From assembly GCF_014656195.1 (NCBI RefSeq), contig NZ_BNBY01000025.1, forward strand, positions 62,001 through 126,000: a stretch of DNA of 64,000 nt, given 5' to 3'. Of the stretch, positions 8,744 through 17,497 are shown piece by piece; the first letter of the stretch is position 1; each line of letters opens with the position of its first letter. The notes beneath the pieces are model-generated. The model was not told where the DNA came from. It ran no database searches and worked only from the letters and a program-made list of their open reading frames with translations. Source of the stretch: Kitasatospora xanthocidica (GTDB lineage Bacteria; Actinomycetota; Actinomycetes; Streptomycetales; Streptomycetaceae). The translations under genes were made by a program, and so were the position numbers.

Positions 8744-9835
8744 ATGACTTCACCACGCGATGCTGCACAGGATGAAGCACGTCGCCGAGCGATCGCCATC
8801 CCAGCCTCGGTCCTGCTCACCCTGGCCCTGCTCACGGGCTGCTCGGCGACCGATGCAACGGATGCGCCAGGTGGTTCGGCTTCGGGATCCAGTCGGCCCA
8901 ACCCGCCGACCAGCGCCCCCTCCACGTTGGCCACCGGGGCGCACACGCGAACCGAGGCCACGTTCACCCCGAGCGCTCCGGCTTCACCTGCCGACCTGCA
9001 GCAGACGGCGACCCAACTACAGCACCGAGCGGGGGCCTTTGGCCTGTCGGAGGTGCGGATCGAAGTCAGTGGGAGCCACATCTTGGCGTCCGCTGCTGGT
9101 GCCACCGCGGAGCAATTCGCCGCGCTGGCCAAGCAGGGCCAGCTTTCCTTCCGGCCCGTCCTCGCGCTCGCGCCGTCGATCAAGGCGCCTGCGGCACCCA
9201 CCCCGGCGGCGACCAAGGTCGGGCTGTACGCGCTGGCTACGGACGCCCCCTCTGCCTCCGCGGCTCCCATGCCCGGCTCGGGCGACCTCTCGGCCGCACT
9301 CACCCAGGGCGCGGTGCCGGCCGATCTGATCACCGCGTTCGCAGCCCTCGACTGCTCCGATTCCCGCCAACGAATCGACCACCAGAGCAGCCCCTCAGCG
9401 GCAACCGTCGCTTGCAGCTACAACGCCGAACAGAACACCTGGTTCAAATTCGCACTCGGTCCCGTCGCGGTCGACGGCAAGGACGTGTCCGGAGCGCAGG
9501 CCGCCTTCGACGACCGTAACGGCGCCGGCTGGCAGATCAACCTCTCGTTCAACGGCGTCGGGGGCCGGGCCTTCGCCGACGTCACCGGCAGGCTTGCCAC
9601 GCAGCCCTCCCCGAGCAACCAGTTCGCGATCGTGCTGGACGGCGCGGTCGTGTCGCACGCGTACGTCACCGAATCCATCCCCGGTGGCAACGCGACGATC
9701 TCTGGAAGCTTCTCGTCCGACCAGGCCCAGCAGCTGGCTGCACTCATCGCCAACCGGCTGCCCATTGGCCTGGCTCTCTCGACCACCACCCCGGGGCGCA
9801 GCGGAAGCAGTGGCCCCAGCGCTGACGCGCAATAG
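8744..9835 (+). CDS. Lipoprotein with SecDF P1 head-like domain
   Basis: 363 residues, ATG at 8744. After a basic N-terminus, a hydrophobic stretch runs into a lipobox (LLTGC, about residue 27), so the protein should be lipid-anchored outside the membrane. A Ser/Pro-rich linker follows. The C-terminal 200 residues contain VDGKDVSGAQAAFD and FADVTGRL, then FAIVLDGAVVSHAYVTESI, closely resembling the periplasmic P1 head of SecD. Membrane helices of SecD are absent, so it is not a translocase subunit; a stand-alone P1-head lipoprotein of unknown function is the best description. Confidence 0.82.
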   Translation: MTSPRDAAQDEARRRAIAIPASVLLTLALLTGCSATDATDAPGGSASGSSRPNPPTSAPSTLATGAHTRTEATFTPSAPASPADLQQTATQLQHRAGAFGLSEVRIEVSGSHILASAAGATAEQFAALAKQGQLSFRPVLALAPSIKAPAAPTPAATKVGLYALATDAPSASAAPMPGSGDLSAALTQGAVPADLITAFAALDCSDSRQRIDHQSSPSAATVACSYNAEQNTWFKFALGPVAVDGKDVSGAQAAFDDRNGAGWQINLSFNGVGGRAFADVTGRLATQPSPSNQFAIVLDGAVVSHAYVTESIPGGNATISGSFSSDQAQQLAALIANRLPIGLALSTTTPGRSGSSGPSADAQ

Positions 9836-9962
9836 AGGGCAGATGTCCGGGCCAGCGGCAGCTGCCGGTCTATCCCAGAGTGAGTGGCTGTTGTTTTTCC
9901 GGGCTTGGGGACTGCATTTCCGCTGGTCACGTATAGGGTCGGCGGTCCCGAGTGCACCAGGC

Positions 9963-10356
9963 CGGCTGACCCCCGCAGGTGTGGGGAGGATGCCCACCAC
10001 GTCGACCGGGCAGGCGTCCTCACCGGCTGACCCCCGCGGTGCGGGGAGGACTCGCCCGTGAACTGGATCGCGGGCATCTCCCACGGCTGACCCCCGCTCG
10101 CGCGGGGAGGAGCGGTAGCGGATTCCGGCTCCCTGAAGGAGCACCGGCTGACCCCCGCTCGCGCGGGGAGGAGGCCGGCAAGGGGAAGGGCCGGCTGCTG
10201 GTCGACGGCTGACCCCCGCTCGCGCGGGGAGGAGCGACGGCCGCCCTGATCCGCGCCTGGCCGCGACGGCTGACCCCCGCTCGCGCGGGGAGGAGCCTCC
10301 GTGTGGACGTCCACCGCCGTGCGGCGTCGGCTGACCCCCGCTCGCGCGGGGAGGAG
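9963..10356 (-). CRISPR. CRISPR array, 7 repeats
   Basis: Seven repeats start at 9963, 10024, 10084, 10145, 10206, 10267 and 10328, with six spacers of 32 nt. The five repeats nearest 10356 share a variant core (CCCCGCTCGCGCGGGGAGGAG), while the two at the low-coordinate end carry GCAGGTGTG and a one-base deletion. Degenerate repeats mark the trailer end, so the leader is at the high-coordinate side and crRNA is read on the minus strand. That fits the leader-like sequence from 10357. Confidence 0.96.
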
Positions 10357-10402
10357 ACTTTCTGACCTGCGACGGAGCGAGGCCTTTGCTGTTTCTTGGC
10401 CA
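10357..10402 (-). promoter_or_regulatory. CRISPR leader-like flank
   Basis: The 46 bases after the last repeat share ACTT, GACCTG, a GGC-TTTGC block and TTTCTT, in the same order and spacing, with the flank of the 48-kb array (48421 onward). Short T-rich runs stand out in this GC-rich DNA. The shared sequence supports the array orientation and suggests the array was recently functional. Confidence 0.6.
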
Positions 10403-10580
10403 TGCCGGACGCCGACGAGATGCCGGGTCTCGGTGAGCTGTCGTGGTGTCAAGGAGCGTGGTCCATCGTGCCATGTCACCCCGACGATGAGGGGAGCGGT
10501 TCTGGTACGGGCCTCCCGGATGGGGGCTGCCGGGCCGGGCCCTGTCCGCGCGGAGACCGCTACGGCCGGACAGGCGGCTC

Positions 10581-11582
10581 CTACGCCGGCGGGTCGGGTT
10601 TGAAGGTGTGGGTGCGGTGCCAGTGGAAGTGGGGTTCGCGTGCCTGGGTCCACCAGGGGACGGTGCGGTCGGCGAGGTGTTGCCGGATGTGGTCGTGGAC
10701 GCCGGGCATGGTGTGGGCGAGGGGGCTTATCCGGATGTGGCCGGTGTCGGTGACGGTGATGTAGCCGCGTTCGTAGAGGCTGTCGCAGCCGAGGCTGCAG
10801 GCGAGCATGGCGATGTTCTGGAAGTCGCGTTTCTCGTCGTCGGTGCAGACGGCGCGCTTCTTGATGTGGGCGGCTATCAGGAAGCCGGCCGGCAGGGTGC
10901 GGCCGCACAGGGCGCATTCCCCTGTCGGGCCGGGCAGGAGGTGGCGTTTGAGGGCGGCCTGTTCTCCCCGGTAGGCGCGTGTCGCCGTGCGTTCGAGTTC
11001 GCCGTCGTAGCCGGTGGCGGCGTCGGCGTCGGCCTGGGGGTCCGGCGGCGGGCCGCAGGCGGTGTCCGCGGTGGAGGCCTCGAGGGTGAGGTGGGCCTGG
11101 AGGGTGTCGCTGTCGTCCTGGTCGAGGACGTAGACCCCCTGGATGTTGCGCTTAGGCTTCCAGTCGAGGAGCCGGCGGATCTCGTCGACGGTGACGTCGA
11201 AGCCCTGGGTGCCGGAGAGGGCGTACATGTACTCCCACGTCTGGCCGTTGTCCTTGCGCCCCCAGAGACGCCCGGCCAGGCCCTCGTTGCGCCACATCAG
11301 GGCGATGGTCCCGCCGAAGTAGATCTTCTTGTCGCCGCTGAAGAGCGCGAAGTCCCCCGGGCTCATCTTCTCGACCCAGTGGACGTTGGCGTCGCCCACA
11401 CCCGGTACGACGCCCCACATCTGGGCCGATCCGCCGGGGAACAGCTGGTCCAGGCGTTCGCGGACGCCCGGCTCGAGCAGGTCCGCGTGGTCGTCGAACA
11501 CGACCGGGGAGGCGATGGTGTCCAGGTAGTGCTGGTTGATGACCTTCTTCGACCTGCCGGCCGGCTGCAGCACGACGCGCAT
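10581..11582 (-). CDS. Candidate modification-dependent HNH endonuclease
   Basis: 333 residues. The N-terminal half (about 60-125) has GDFALFSGDKKIYFGG, then ALMWRNEGLAGRLWG and TWEYMYAL. This is like the EVE/PUA-type base-reading domains found in McrB-like and other type IV restriction enzymes. The C-terminal HNH domain has CALCG (223-227), AHIKKR (238-243) and paired later cysteines (C246, C262, C266), the HNH_2 pattern. A DNA-cutting role triggered by modified bases is inferred. It lies 7 nt behind the MazG-like gene, so the two form an operon, and it sits beside a CRISPR array. Reader assignment is less certain than the nuclease. Confidence 0.78.
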   Translation of the reverse strand: MRVVLQPAGRSKKVINQHYLDTIASPVVFDDHADLLEPGVRERLDQLFPGGSAQMWGVVPGVGDANVHWVEKMSPGDFALFSGDKKIYFGGTIALMWRNEGLAGRLWGRKDNGQTWEYMYALSGTQGFDVTVDEIRRLLDWKPKRNIQGVYVLDQDDSDTLQAHLTLEASTADTACGPPPDPQADADAATGYDGELERTATRAYRGEQAALKRHLLPGPTGECALCGRTLPAGFLIAAHIKKRAVCTDDEKRDFQNIAMLACSLGCDSLYERGYITVTDTGHIRISPLAHTMPGVHDHIRQHLADRTVPWWTQAREPHFHWHRTHTFKPDPPA

Positions 11583-11589
11583 GCGGTGG

Positions 11590-11946
11590 TCAGCCCCCCA
11601 GCTCGGTGTACTTGTCGGCCCGTCCGCGGGCGAGGTGGACCGGGTACTTGGCGCGGTTGGACGCGATCTTCTCGGTGAGCGCCTGCTCGGGGTCGATGCC
11701 GAGGACGTCCGCGAGCCGCAGCAGGTAGGCGAGGACGTCGGCGAGTTCCTCCCGGACCCGCTGCGCGCGCTGGGGGTCGGCCATGACGGCGGACGACTGT
11801 TCGGGCGTCAGCCACTGGAACAGTTCGAGGAGTTCACCAGCCTCCCCGCTGAGGGCCATGGCGAGGTTCTTGGGGGTGTGGAACTGCTCCCAGTCCCGTT
11901 CGGCCGCGAACCCGGCCAGCTCCTGCTGCAGTGACCTGATCGTCAT
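11590..11946 (-). CDS. MazG-like nucleotide pyrophosphohydrolase
   Basis: 118 residues, close to the usual length of dCTPase/RS21-C6-type all-alpha NTP pyrophosphatases. The signature helices are visible: NLAMALSGEAGELLELFQW (E and E of the first metal motif), EELADVLAYLLRLAD (second acidic motif) and a C-terminal NRAKYPV. It should hydrolyse non-canonical (d)NTPs to monophosphates with Mg2+. It is the first gene of the operon with the HNH nuclease 7 nt downstream, suggesting a defence or nucleotide-signalling role rather than housekeeping. Confidence 0.85.
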   Translation of the reverse strand: MTIRSLQQELAGFAAERDWEQFHTPKNLAMALSGEAGELLELFQWLTPEQSSAVMADPQRAQRVREELADVLAYLLRLADVLGIDPEQALTEKIASNRAKYPVHLARGRADKYTELGG

Positions 11947-12625
11947 GTGGACGATCTATAGCAGTTGGGTGTGATGAGAAGCTAGTACGTTTTTCTTGTC
12001 CCCTGATTCCCGCCCCGTTGCCGCGCCCGGCGGCCCCGGTCGGCTCCGGCGGCGGTCGGGCGCCTTTCGGCACGCCGAGGTGACCGCGACCGACGGTGTC
12101 CTGACAGCCCGGGGCGGCCGCCGGGACGGGAGGAAGCGCAAGGTCTGCCGACGGGTCGGCGCCGCCGCCTCGGCGCGGCTCAGCTCTGGGCGGCACGCGC
12201 GCCGCCTGCCGCCCGACCCGCGGCCGGGACCGCCCGGCATGAGCGAGTACGACCGGCTGCTGAGCCCGGTCGACGGCCGCGACCGCCGGACCCGGAAAGG
12301 CCACGGCGCACGAGGCCGACCATCACCGTCACCGACCAGGACGATGAGTGGGACACCGGTAAGGTCCCCGGCCGCAGGATGTCGCCGCCCGGCGAACCGG
12401 AGGACATGCCCATCGACGAGGCATGCCGCGAGCTTCGCCTGCCGGCGTTCCGCGGGCGGTTCATCGACCCCGGGCACCGCACGGCGCGAGCAGGCCACCT
12501 ACAAGCGGTTCCTGCCGGACCTGCCGCAGGTCGAAGTCGCCGCCCGGGACCTTCGCCGCCGGCGGCGGCTGCCAGAGCGTCGACGCACCGTGGTCGTCGC
12601 TCCCTCCTCCTGTGACAATCACCCG
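11947..12625. other. No recognisable gene
   Basis: About 680 bases with only long unsupported frames of Arg/Pro/Gly-rich composition on both strands. The first 40 bases after 11946 are AT-richer (TAGCAGTTGGGTGTGATGAG and following) and probably hold the promoter of the MazG-HNH operon. Confidence 0.5.
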
Positions 12626-13198
12626 GTGAAGGAAGCCCCGACCTCGCCGGCACCCGTCGTCGTTCTCGGCATAGACGACCTCCGTCCCCTCCCCCGGGCC
12701 ACGCGGATCGCCCGCACCGGCCGCGAGGGCGTCCGGCTTCTGGAGGAGCACCGCGACAGCTTCATCGACGAGCTGTGGCTCGACCACGATCTCGGTGGCG
12801 ACGACACCATCATGCCGGTGGTGACCCTCCTGGAAGAGGCCGCCTTCAACGGACGGCCCTTTCAGATCGGAGCCGTCCTCGTGCACAGCGCCAACCCCGT
12901 CGGTGCCGCAACGGTCGTCAGGTCACTCGCCCGCTGGAGCTACCGTGTCCGGCGGGCGACGGCCTGGGTGTTAGGTGTATTGACCACGGGCATTGCCGAC
13001 AGTGATCTCGATCCGACGTGCGGGCAGGGTGGACGCGTCAGCGTGTCGAGGTCGACGGGGTGCTCGACTGCGGGGGTGCCCGGCCGCGACCGTCCTTACC
13101 GGTGGGAGTGCTCGGCCGGCTCGGGATCGTGGTCGGCGGCCCAACTGGCCAGGATGCGCAAGGCGTCTTCGGAGTCGCTGCCCGGTTCGGTGCCGTAG
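12626..13198 (+). CDS. cREC receiver-like domain protein with aberrant C-terminus
   Basis: The GTG at 12626 opens a domain ending near residue 113: VVVLGIDDLRPLP, then DELWLDHDLGGDDTIMPVV and VHSANPVGAATVV. Conserved Asp residues, the DHDLG loop and the HSxNPxG motif match the cyclic-phosphate processing receiver (cREC) family, a response-regulator-like fold linked to RNA or nucleotide end processing. Homologues end about there, but this frame runs on for about 77 atypical residues and overlaps the convergent MmyB gene by 103 bases. The natural stop was therefore probably lost by mutation or rearrangement. Confidence 0.6.
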   Translation: MKEAPTSPAPVVVLGIDDLRPLPRATRIARTGREGVRLLEEHRDSFIDELWLDHDLGGDDTIMPVVTLLEEAAFNGRPFQIGAVLVHSANPVGAATVVRSLARWSYRVRRATAWVLGVLTTGIADSDLDPTCGQGGRVSVSRSTGCSTAGVPGRDRPYRWECSAGSGSWSAAQLARMRKASSESLPGSVP

Positions 13199-13965
13199 GC
13201 GAAGAGGATGAGGCCGTCGGCGGGCAGGTCGAGGGATTCGTAGGTGAGGTGGAGGGTGCCGACGACGGGGTGGTGGATGTGTTTGGCGCCCTGGTGGTGC
13301 TGGCGGACGTCGTGGCCGGCCCAGCGGGTGCGGAATTCGTCGCTGCGGGTGGACAGCTCACCGATGAGGTCGGTGAGGTCCTGGTCGTAGGGGGTGCGGC
13401 CCGCCTGGGCGTGCAGGAGGGCGACGAGGCTGTCAGCGGCACGTTCCCAGTCACCCCAGAACCGGCGGGAGCGGGGGTCGAGGAATATGAACCGGCCGTG
13501 GTTGGGGGTGGCGCCCCGGGCAGCTTCGATCATGGGGGCGTACAGGGCGCGGCCGAGGGCGTTGGCGGCCAGGACGTCACCGCGGCCGTTGAGGAGGAAC
13601 GCCGGGCAGGTCATGGAGTCCAGGAGGCGTCGCACGTTCGGCCGTACCGTGGCGGTGGCCGGGCGGCGTCGGTGCCGGCGCCCTGGGCCGGCGGTGCGGG
13701 CGAGGTCGTCCAGGTGGGTGCGGTCGTCCTCGTTCAGCCGCAGAGCCCGGGCGAGGGCGTCGAGGACCTGGCCGGAGACTCCGGACAGATCGCCGCGTTC
13801 CAGTCGTGCGTAGTACTCGACGCTGATCCCGGCGAGCTGGGCGACTTCGGCGCGGCGCAGTCCCGGCACCCGGCGGGTGCCGTAGGCGGGTAGCCCCGCC
13901 TGCTGCGGGCTGATCCTGGCACGGCGGGAGGTCAGGAATTCCCGGGTCTCGGCTGCATGGTCCAC
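13096..13965 (-). CDS. MmyB-type Xre regulator
   Basis: 289 residues from the GTG at 13965. Residues 5-70 form a helix-turn-helix with GTRRVPGLRRAEVAQLAGIS and EYYARLERG, the hallmark of this family. Residues 100-270 form the MmyB-like ligand-binding PAS-like domain (CPAFLLNGRGDVLAANALG and DPRSRRFWGDWE), which binds lipidic ligands in characterised members. It is divergent from the alpha/beta hydrolase gene, and the gap holds a perfect palindrome, so control of that gene is very likely. Confidence 0.9.
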   Translation of the reverse strand: MDHAAETREFLTSRRARISPQQAGLPAYGTRRVPGLRRAEVAQLAGISVEYYARLERGDLSGVSGQVLDALARALRLNEDDRTHLDDLARTAGPGRRHRRRPATATVRPNVRRLLDSMTCPAFLLNGRGDVLAANALGRALYAPMIEAARGATPNHGRFIFLDPRSRRFWGDWERAADSLVALLHAQAGRTPYDQDLTDLIGELSTRSDEFRTRWAGHDVRQHHQGAKHIHHPVVGTLHLTYESLDLPADGLILFAYGTEPGSDSEDALRILASWAADHDPEPAEHSHR

Positions 13966-13999
13966 AGTGTCCAGGTTAGGGCGCTCTTCCCGGCTCAGG

Positions 14000-14018
14000 G
14001 GTGTACTGCCAGTACACC
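14000..14018. promoter_or_regulatory. Palindromic operator for the MmyB regulator
   Basis: GGTGTACTGCCAGTACACC is a perfect 8-bp inverted repeat around three central bases, in the divergent gap between regulator and hydrolase. Palindromes of this kind are typical binding sites of MmyB-type regulators. Confidence 0.75.
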
Positions 14019-14118
14019 TTTCACCAGTGGCTTCTCCTCGGCTCGAAAGTTACGTTCTCATAGCAGAAAGGAAATACCGGGAGATTTCGGTAGAGAACAC
14101 AAAGAGGGAGAGACTCTG

Positions 14119-15024
14119 ATGACGGATATCTCGGAAATGGTCAAGGGGCTGGCCAAGGGCATGAGCAGCCCGGTCCGCGCGCCGATCCTGCACACACCGG
14201 ACGAGTACGGGATGGCGTACGAGGACGTCACGTTCCCGTCCCAGGACGGTACGCCTCTGGAGGCCTGGTGGATCCCCGCGCCGGGCTCGGACAAACTGGT
14301 CATCGCCAACCACCCGATGCAACTGAACCGCTACGGCGTCCCCTCGCACCTGCCGCGGTGGGCTGTGCCCGGCGGCAACGACATCGAGGTCAACTACATG
14401 CGGGAGTACCGGTACCTGCATGATGCCGGCTACAACGTGCTGACCTATGACGCGCGCAACTTCGGTCAGAGCGGCGAGGCCAACGGCGGCATCTTCACCT
14501 GGGGCCGGTTCGAATCCCGCGACGTGGTCGGTTCGCTGGCCTACGTCAAGTCCCGCCCCGACACGGCCGGCATGACACTGGGCCTGCTCAGCCGGTGCAT
14601 GGGCGGCAACGCCACCTACATGGCGTTGACGCGGCACCCCGAACTCTTCGCCGACGTGCGGTGCATCGTCAACCCGCAGCCGATCTCGATGCGCGCCATG
14701 GTGGAGCGCAACCTTGAGATGATGGGGGCCACCGACCAGTTCGACGCCGTCGACCGGGAGTTCAAGCTGATCACCAGCTTCACGATCGACCAGGTGTCGC
14801 CGATCGAGTATGCCAGGAACTGCCGGATCCCGACCTTCATCATCCAGGTCCGCGACGACGTGCTGACCAAGTCCTCCGACGTGCAGGCGATCTTCGACGC
14901 GATTCCCACCGCTGACAAGAAGCTGTTCTGGATCGAAGGCAGCACCCGGCGCTGGGACGGCTACAACTACTTCTCCGAGCACCCGGAGCAGATGATCGAG
15001 TGGTTCGACAAGCACATGAGCTGA
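14119..15024 (+). CDS. Alpha/beta hydrolase with probable Cys nucleophile
   Basis: 301 residues, ATG at 14119 after GAGGGAGAG. The fold is shown by a lid-preceding strand (KLVIANHPMQLNRYG), a DARNFGQSG loop, the nucleophile elbow LLSRCMGGN and a late acidic strand (FIIQVRDDVLT). The elbow reads S-R-C-M-G-G, so the usual Ser of GxSxG is Cys, as in dienelactone-hydrolase-like enzymes. The catalytic His is not obvious near the C-terminus (SEHPEQM is the best candidate). Expected role: hydrolysis of a small ester or lactone. It is divergent from, and presumably controlled by, the MmyB regulator. Confidence 0.85.
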   Translation: MTDISEMVKGLAKGMSSPVRAPILHTPDEYGMAYEDVTFPSQDGTPLEAWWIPAPGSDKLVIANHPMQLNRYGVPSHLPRWAVPGGNDIEVNYMREYRYLHDAGYNVLTYDARNFGQSGEANGGIFTWGRFESRDVVGSLAYVKSRPDTAGMTLGLLSRCMGGNATYMALTRHPELFADVRCIVNPQPISMRAMVERNLEMMGATDQFDAVDREFKLITSFTIDQVSPIEYARNCRIPTFIIQVRDDVLTKSSDVQAIFDAIPTADKKLFWIEGSTRRWDGYNYFSEHPEQMIEWFDKHMS

Positions 15025-15189
15025 ACCCGGCTAGGACTCGGTCGACGTCGTGTCGTCGGGAGACGCCGGACGGGAACGCGGGCCAGCCCCTGCTCCGGTG
15101 GCGCGCGGCGCGGACCACCCTGCGCGAGCCGCCCGGCCTCCCTCGGCGAACAGCGCCGTGGGCGGGGCGGACAACGCCCCGGACCCGCC

Positions 15190-16083
15190 CTAACCGAGTG
15201 CCGGCGGGTGCTCGGCCGGACGGCGTCCCCAGGCCGAGATCAGCGGCGCGAGTGTCAGGTCGAGTTCGCCCGCGTGGACGGCGGCCAGGTGCGCGTCGAT
15301 CTCGGCGTCGTCGGCCAGGCCGGCCGCGAGCAGCTCGCCGCGCACGTGCCGGATGGTCGCCGCCTCCAACCGGTCGCAGGCCGGCCCGCCGACCGGGAAG
15401 GTGCCCGCCGCGGCGACATCCACCAGGCCGGCCTCACGCAAGGCCCGCGGCAGGGTCCGGCCGTAGCGCAGGTCCGCGCCGCGGCGCGCCAGCAGCTCCC
15501 GGACCGCGTCACGCAGCCGGTTGGCCCGCCGCTGCGCGGAGCCGCTGTCGTCCAGGCACGCCAGCGGCTGCAGAGCGGTGTCGGCGTCCTCGACCAGCAG
15601 CCGGCCGCCGGGCCGCAGCGCTGCCGCCATCGTGGCCAGCGCCCTCGCCCGGTCGGGTACGTGGACCAGTACGAGCCGGGCGTGCACCAGATCGAACGTC
15701 CCCGGCTCCGGCGGCGGGTCGGCGGCGACGTCGTGCCGGCGCACCTCGTACCCGTCGCCGGTCTCCAGCCACGACGGGTCGATGTCCGTGGCCAGCACGT
15801 GCCCGGTCGGACCGACGGCCGCCGCGAGCGCCCGAGGGATACCGGGGCCACCGGCCCCCACTTCCCAGCAGCGCCAGCCGGCACCGACCCCCAGCCGGTC
15901 GAAGTGCCCGCGCGTCACACCGTCGAACAGCTCGGCCAGCCAGACGAACCGCTCGCCCGCCTCGGCGCGCGCGTTGTCCAGCAGGTACCCGCGGGCGGAA
16001 GCGGACTCTCCACCGGGCCCAGTGGTCCCGTCGGTCGGATCCGGTCGGCCACCGGCGTGCGGCGGGCGGGGCGAGGAAGTCAT
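15190..16083 (-). CDS. Class I SAM-dependent methyltransferase
   Basis: 297 residues from the ATG at 16083 (a GTG at 16089 is the alternative). Motif I is CWEVGAGGPGIPRAL, motif II contains VLATDIDPSWL, and FDLVHARLVLVHVPDR followed by ALRPGGRLLVED are motifs III and post-III. This is the layout of the UbiE/class I small-molecule methyltransferases. The C-terminal 100 residues would shape the acceptor pocket; the acceptor is unknown. It is monocistronic and has no biosynthetic neighbours. Confidence 0.88.
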   Translation of the reverse strand: MTSSPRPPHAGGRPDPTDGTTGPGGESASARGYLLDNARAEAGERFVWLAELFDGVTRGHFDRLGVGAGWRCWEVGAGGPGIPRALAAAVGPTGHVLATDIDPSWLETGDGYEVRRHDVAADPPPEPGTFDLVHARLVLVHVPDRARALATMAAALRPGGRLLVEDADTALQPLACLDDSGSAQRRANRLRDAVRELLARRGADLRYGRTLPRALREAGLVDVAAAGTFPVGGPACDRLEAATIRHVRGELLAAGLADDAEIDAHLAAVHAGELDLTLAPLISAWGRRPAEHPPALG

Positions 16084-16527
16084 GACCACATGGTCGACCT
16101 TCCTCGGTCGCCGGCGCCACCTTCCCCGACCAGAACCACTTCATCCGTGAGTTCCCGCACTTCACCGGTCGGCGCCCGGCCGCACTGGTAGGCCGGGGAC
16201 TGTCGCATTCTCTGCCATGAGCCGCCGCGCGGTCCCGGCCAGGCTGGGCACCGACCTGTGAACGGCGGCGGCATCGCCCAGGCGTCGTGTCGGCGTAATT
16301 CCCCAGGTGCCGGCCTGGCCGGTGCAGCGCCTGGGGCCCCGTCCGAGCGGAGCTGGATGAAGCTCCGCGGTGTGATCCTGCTGCTGCAGCATGCGTCGGC
16401 CCCACCCCGGGGATGGTCATCCATCCGCCAGAGCGGGGCCTTTGTGCGGGCCGGACCGGGCGGTGCGTCAGAAACGCGTGGGGCCGCGCCCGGCCGGGGC
16501 CGCCGGCCTCGACGCAGGCGCCCGGGT
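16084..16527. other. No recognisable gene
   Basis: Only shadow frames. The first bases contain the promoter region of the methyltransferase gene. Confidence 0.45.
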
Positions 16528-16566
16528 CCGCCCGGCGGGCCCGCGTAGGTCGGCCCGCCCGGGCGG
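16528..16566 (-). terminator. GC-rich hairpin terminator
   Basis: A near-perfect inverted repeat of about 15 bp (CCGCCCGGCGGGCCC against GGCCCGCCCGGGCGG) with a 9-nt loop lies about 45 nt beyond the stop of the last gene of the secreted-protein operon. Confidence 0.6.
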
Positions 16567-16609
16567 CCGGGTCGCGGTGGCGCTGGGCCCACTCCGCTCG
16601 GCTCTCGGA

Positions 16610-17041
16610 TCAGTACAGGTAGACGACGCCCTGATAGTCCGAGACGTTCCCCGACTCGGTGACCTTGACCGCGACGTTGAAGCCGCCGTTCGGCACGTCG
16701 CACCACTTCTCGAAGGTGTCGTAGGTGGTGTTGTAGTCGTTGTCGGAGAACCAGTCGTACGACGACCCCTCAGCACCCGGATACTGCCCGCACTGCGAGG
16801 TGACCTGGAACCACGCGCGCTCGTCCGTCCTGCCGCGCTGGATCACGTTGTAGCTCATCTTCAGGTAGTTCGCGTTGACCACGTAGGCGCACATCGAGAT
16901 CCGCGCACCGTACCGGGTGTCCAGCTCCGCGCAGCGCTGCCCGTCCGCGTGCGCCGCACCCGCACCGAACCCCACGACACCGGCCGCGGCCAAGCCGAGC
17001 GCCGCGCCCGTGCCGGCGAGCCGCTTGATCCTGCTCTTCAT
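16610..17041 (-). CDS. Secreted four-cysteine protein, paralogue 1
   Basis: 143 residues, ATG at 17041 preceded by GAGGAGAG. A signal peptide (residues 1-32, ending AAHADG) is followed by about 110 residues with four cysteines (RCAEL, MCAYV, QCGQY, KWCDV). The core GRTDERAWF is shared with the two genes upstream. It is the last gene of a three-paralogue operon, 52 nt behind its neighbour, and is followed by a strong hairpin. Two disulfides are predicted from Cys conservation. The fold and role are unknown; an extracellular inhibitor, toxin or binding protein is possible. Confidence 0.8.
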   Translation of the reverse strand: MKSRIKRLAGTGAALGLAAAGVVGFGAGAAHADGQRCAELDTRYGARISMCAYVVNANYLKMSYNVIQRGRTDERAWFQVTSQCGQYPGAEGSSYDWFSDNDYNTTYDTFEKWCDVPNGGFNVAVKVTESGNVSDYQGVVYLY

Positions 17042-17092
17042 CGTCTCTCCTCGATCACTCGGTCACTCGGTCACTCGATCAGCGGGCAGCGG

Positions 17093-17497
17093 TCAGTGGT
17101 AGACCGGGAAGTAGCTGTTGCTGTCCTGCACGCCGGACTCCGTGGTGTACACCTCGACGGAGCGGATGTAGCCCCCGGTGAGGCTGCCGCAGGTGTAGCC
17201 CAGGCTCCAGCTGGGCTCCTGCACGTCGTTGCCGGAGAAGTACTTCTCGCCGCAGCTCGACTCGACCTTGAACCAGACGCGCTCATCGGTGCTCCCAGCC
17301 GTCACCACGCTGTAGCTCATGCCCACCCAGCCCGGGTAGCCGTCCTGGTGCGCGCACGCGCGGATCACCGCGTGGTAGCGAGTGCCGACGTTGGTACAGC
17401 CGTCGGCGTGAGCCGCAGTGGCGGTCAGACCGACCAGGCCGGCCGCGGCCAGGCCCACGGCCGCCGTGCTCGCGCTGAGACGCTTCGCCGCGCTCAC
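17093..17497 (-). CDS. Secreted four-cysteine protein, paralogue 2
   Basis: 134 residues, starting at a GTG that overlaps the stop of paralogue 3 (GTGA), so it is translationally coupled. The signal peptide ends AAHADG at about residue 33. Cysteines occur as GCTN, ACAH, SCGE and TCGS, and the family core reads GSTDERVWF. Sequence outside the core differs clearly from paralogues 1 and 3, suggesting diversification after an old duplication rather than a recent copy. Confidence 0.8.
   Translation of the reverse strand: MSAAKRLSASTAAVGLAAAGLVGLTATAAHADGCTNVGTRYHAVIRACAHQDGYPGWVGMSYSVVTAGSTDERVWFKVESSCGEKYFSGNDVQEPSWSLGYTCGSLTGGYIRSVEVYTTESGVQDSNSYFPVYH

Noticed and set aside
14506..14520. GGTTCGAATCCC, resembling a tRNA T-arm
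   Set aside because: It lies inside the alpha/beta hydrolase gene and no acceptor stem or anticodon arm surrounds it.
15000..16191. Plus-strand frames of 327-361 residues
   Set aside because: Shadows of the methyltransferase gene with extreme Arg/Pro/Gly content.
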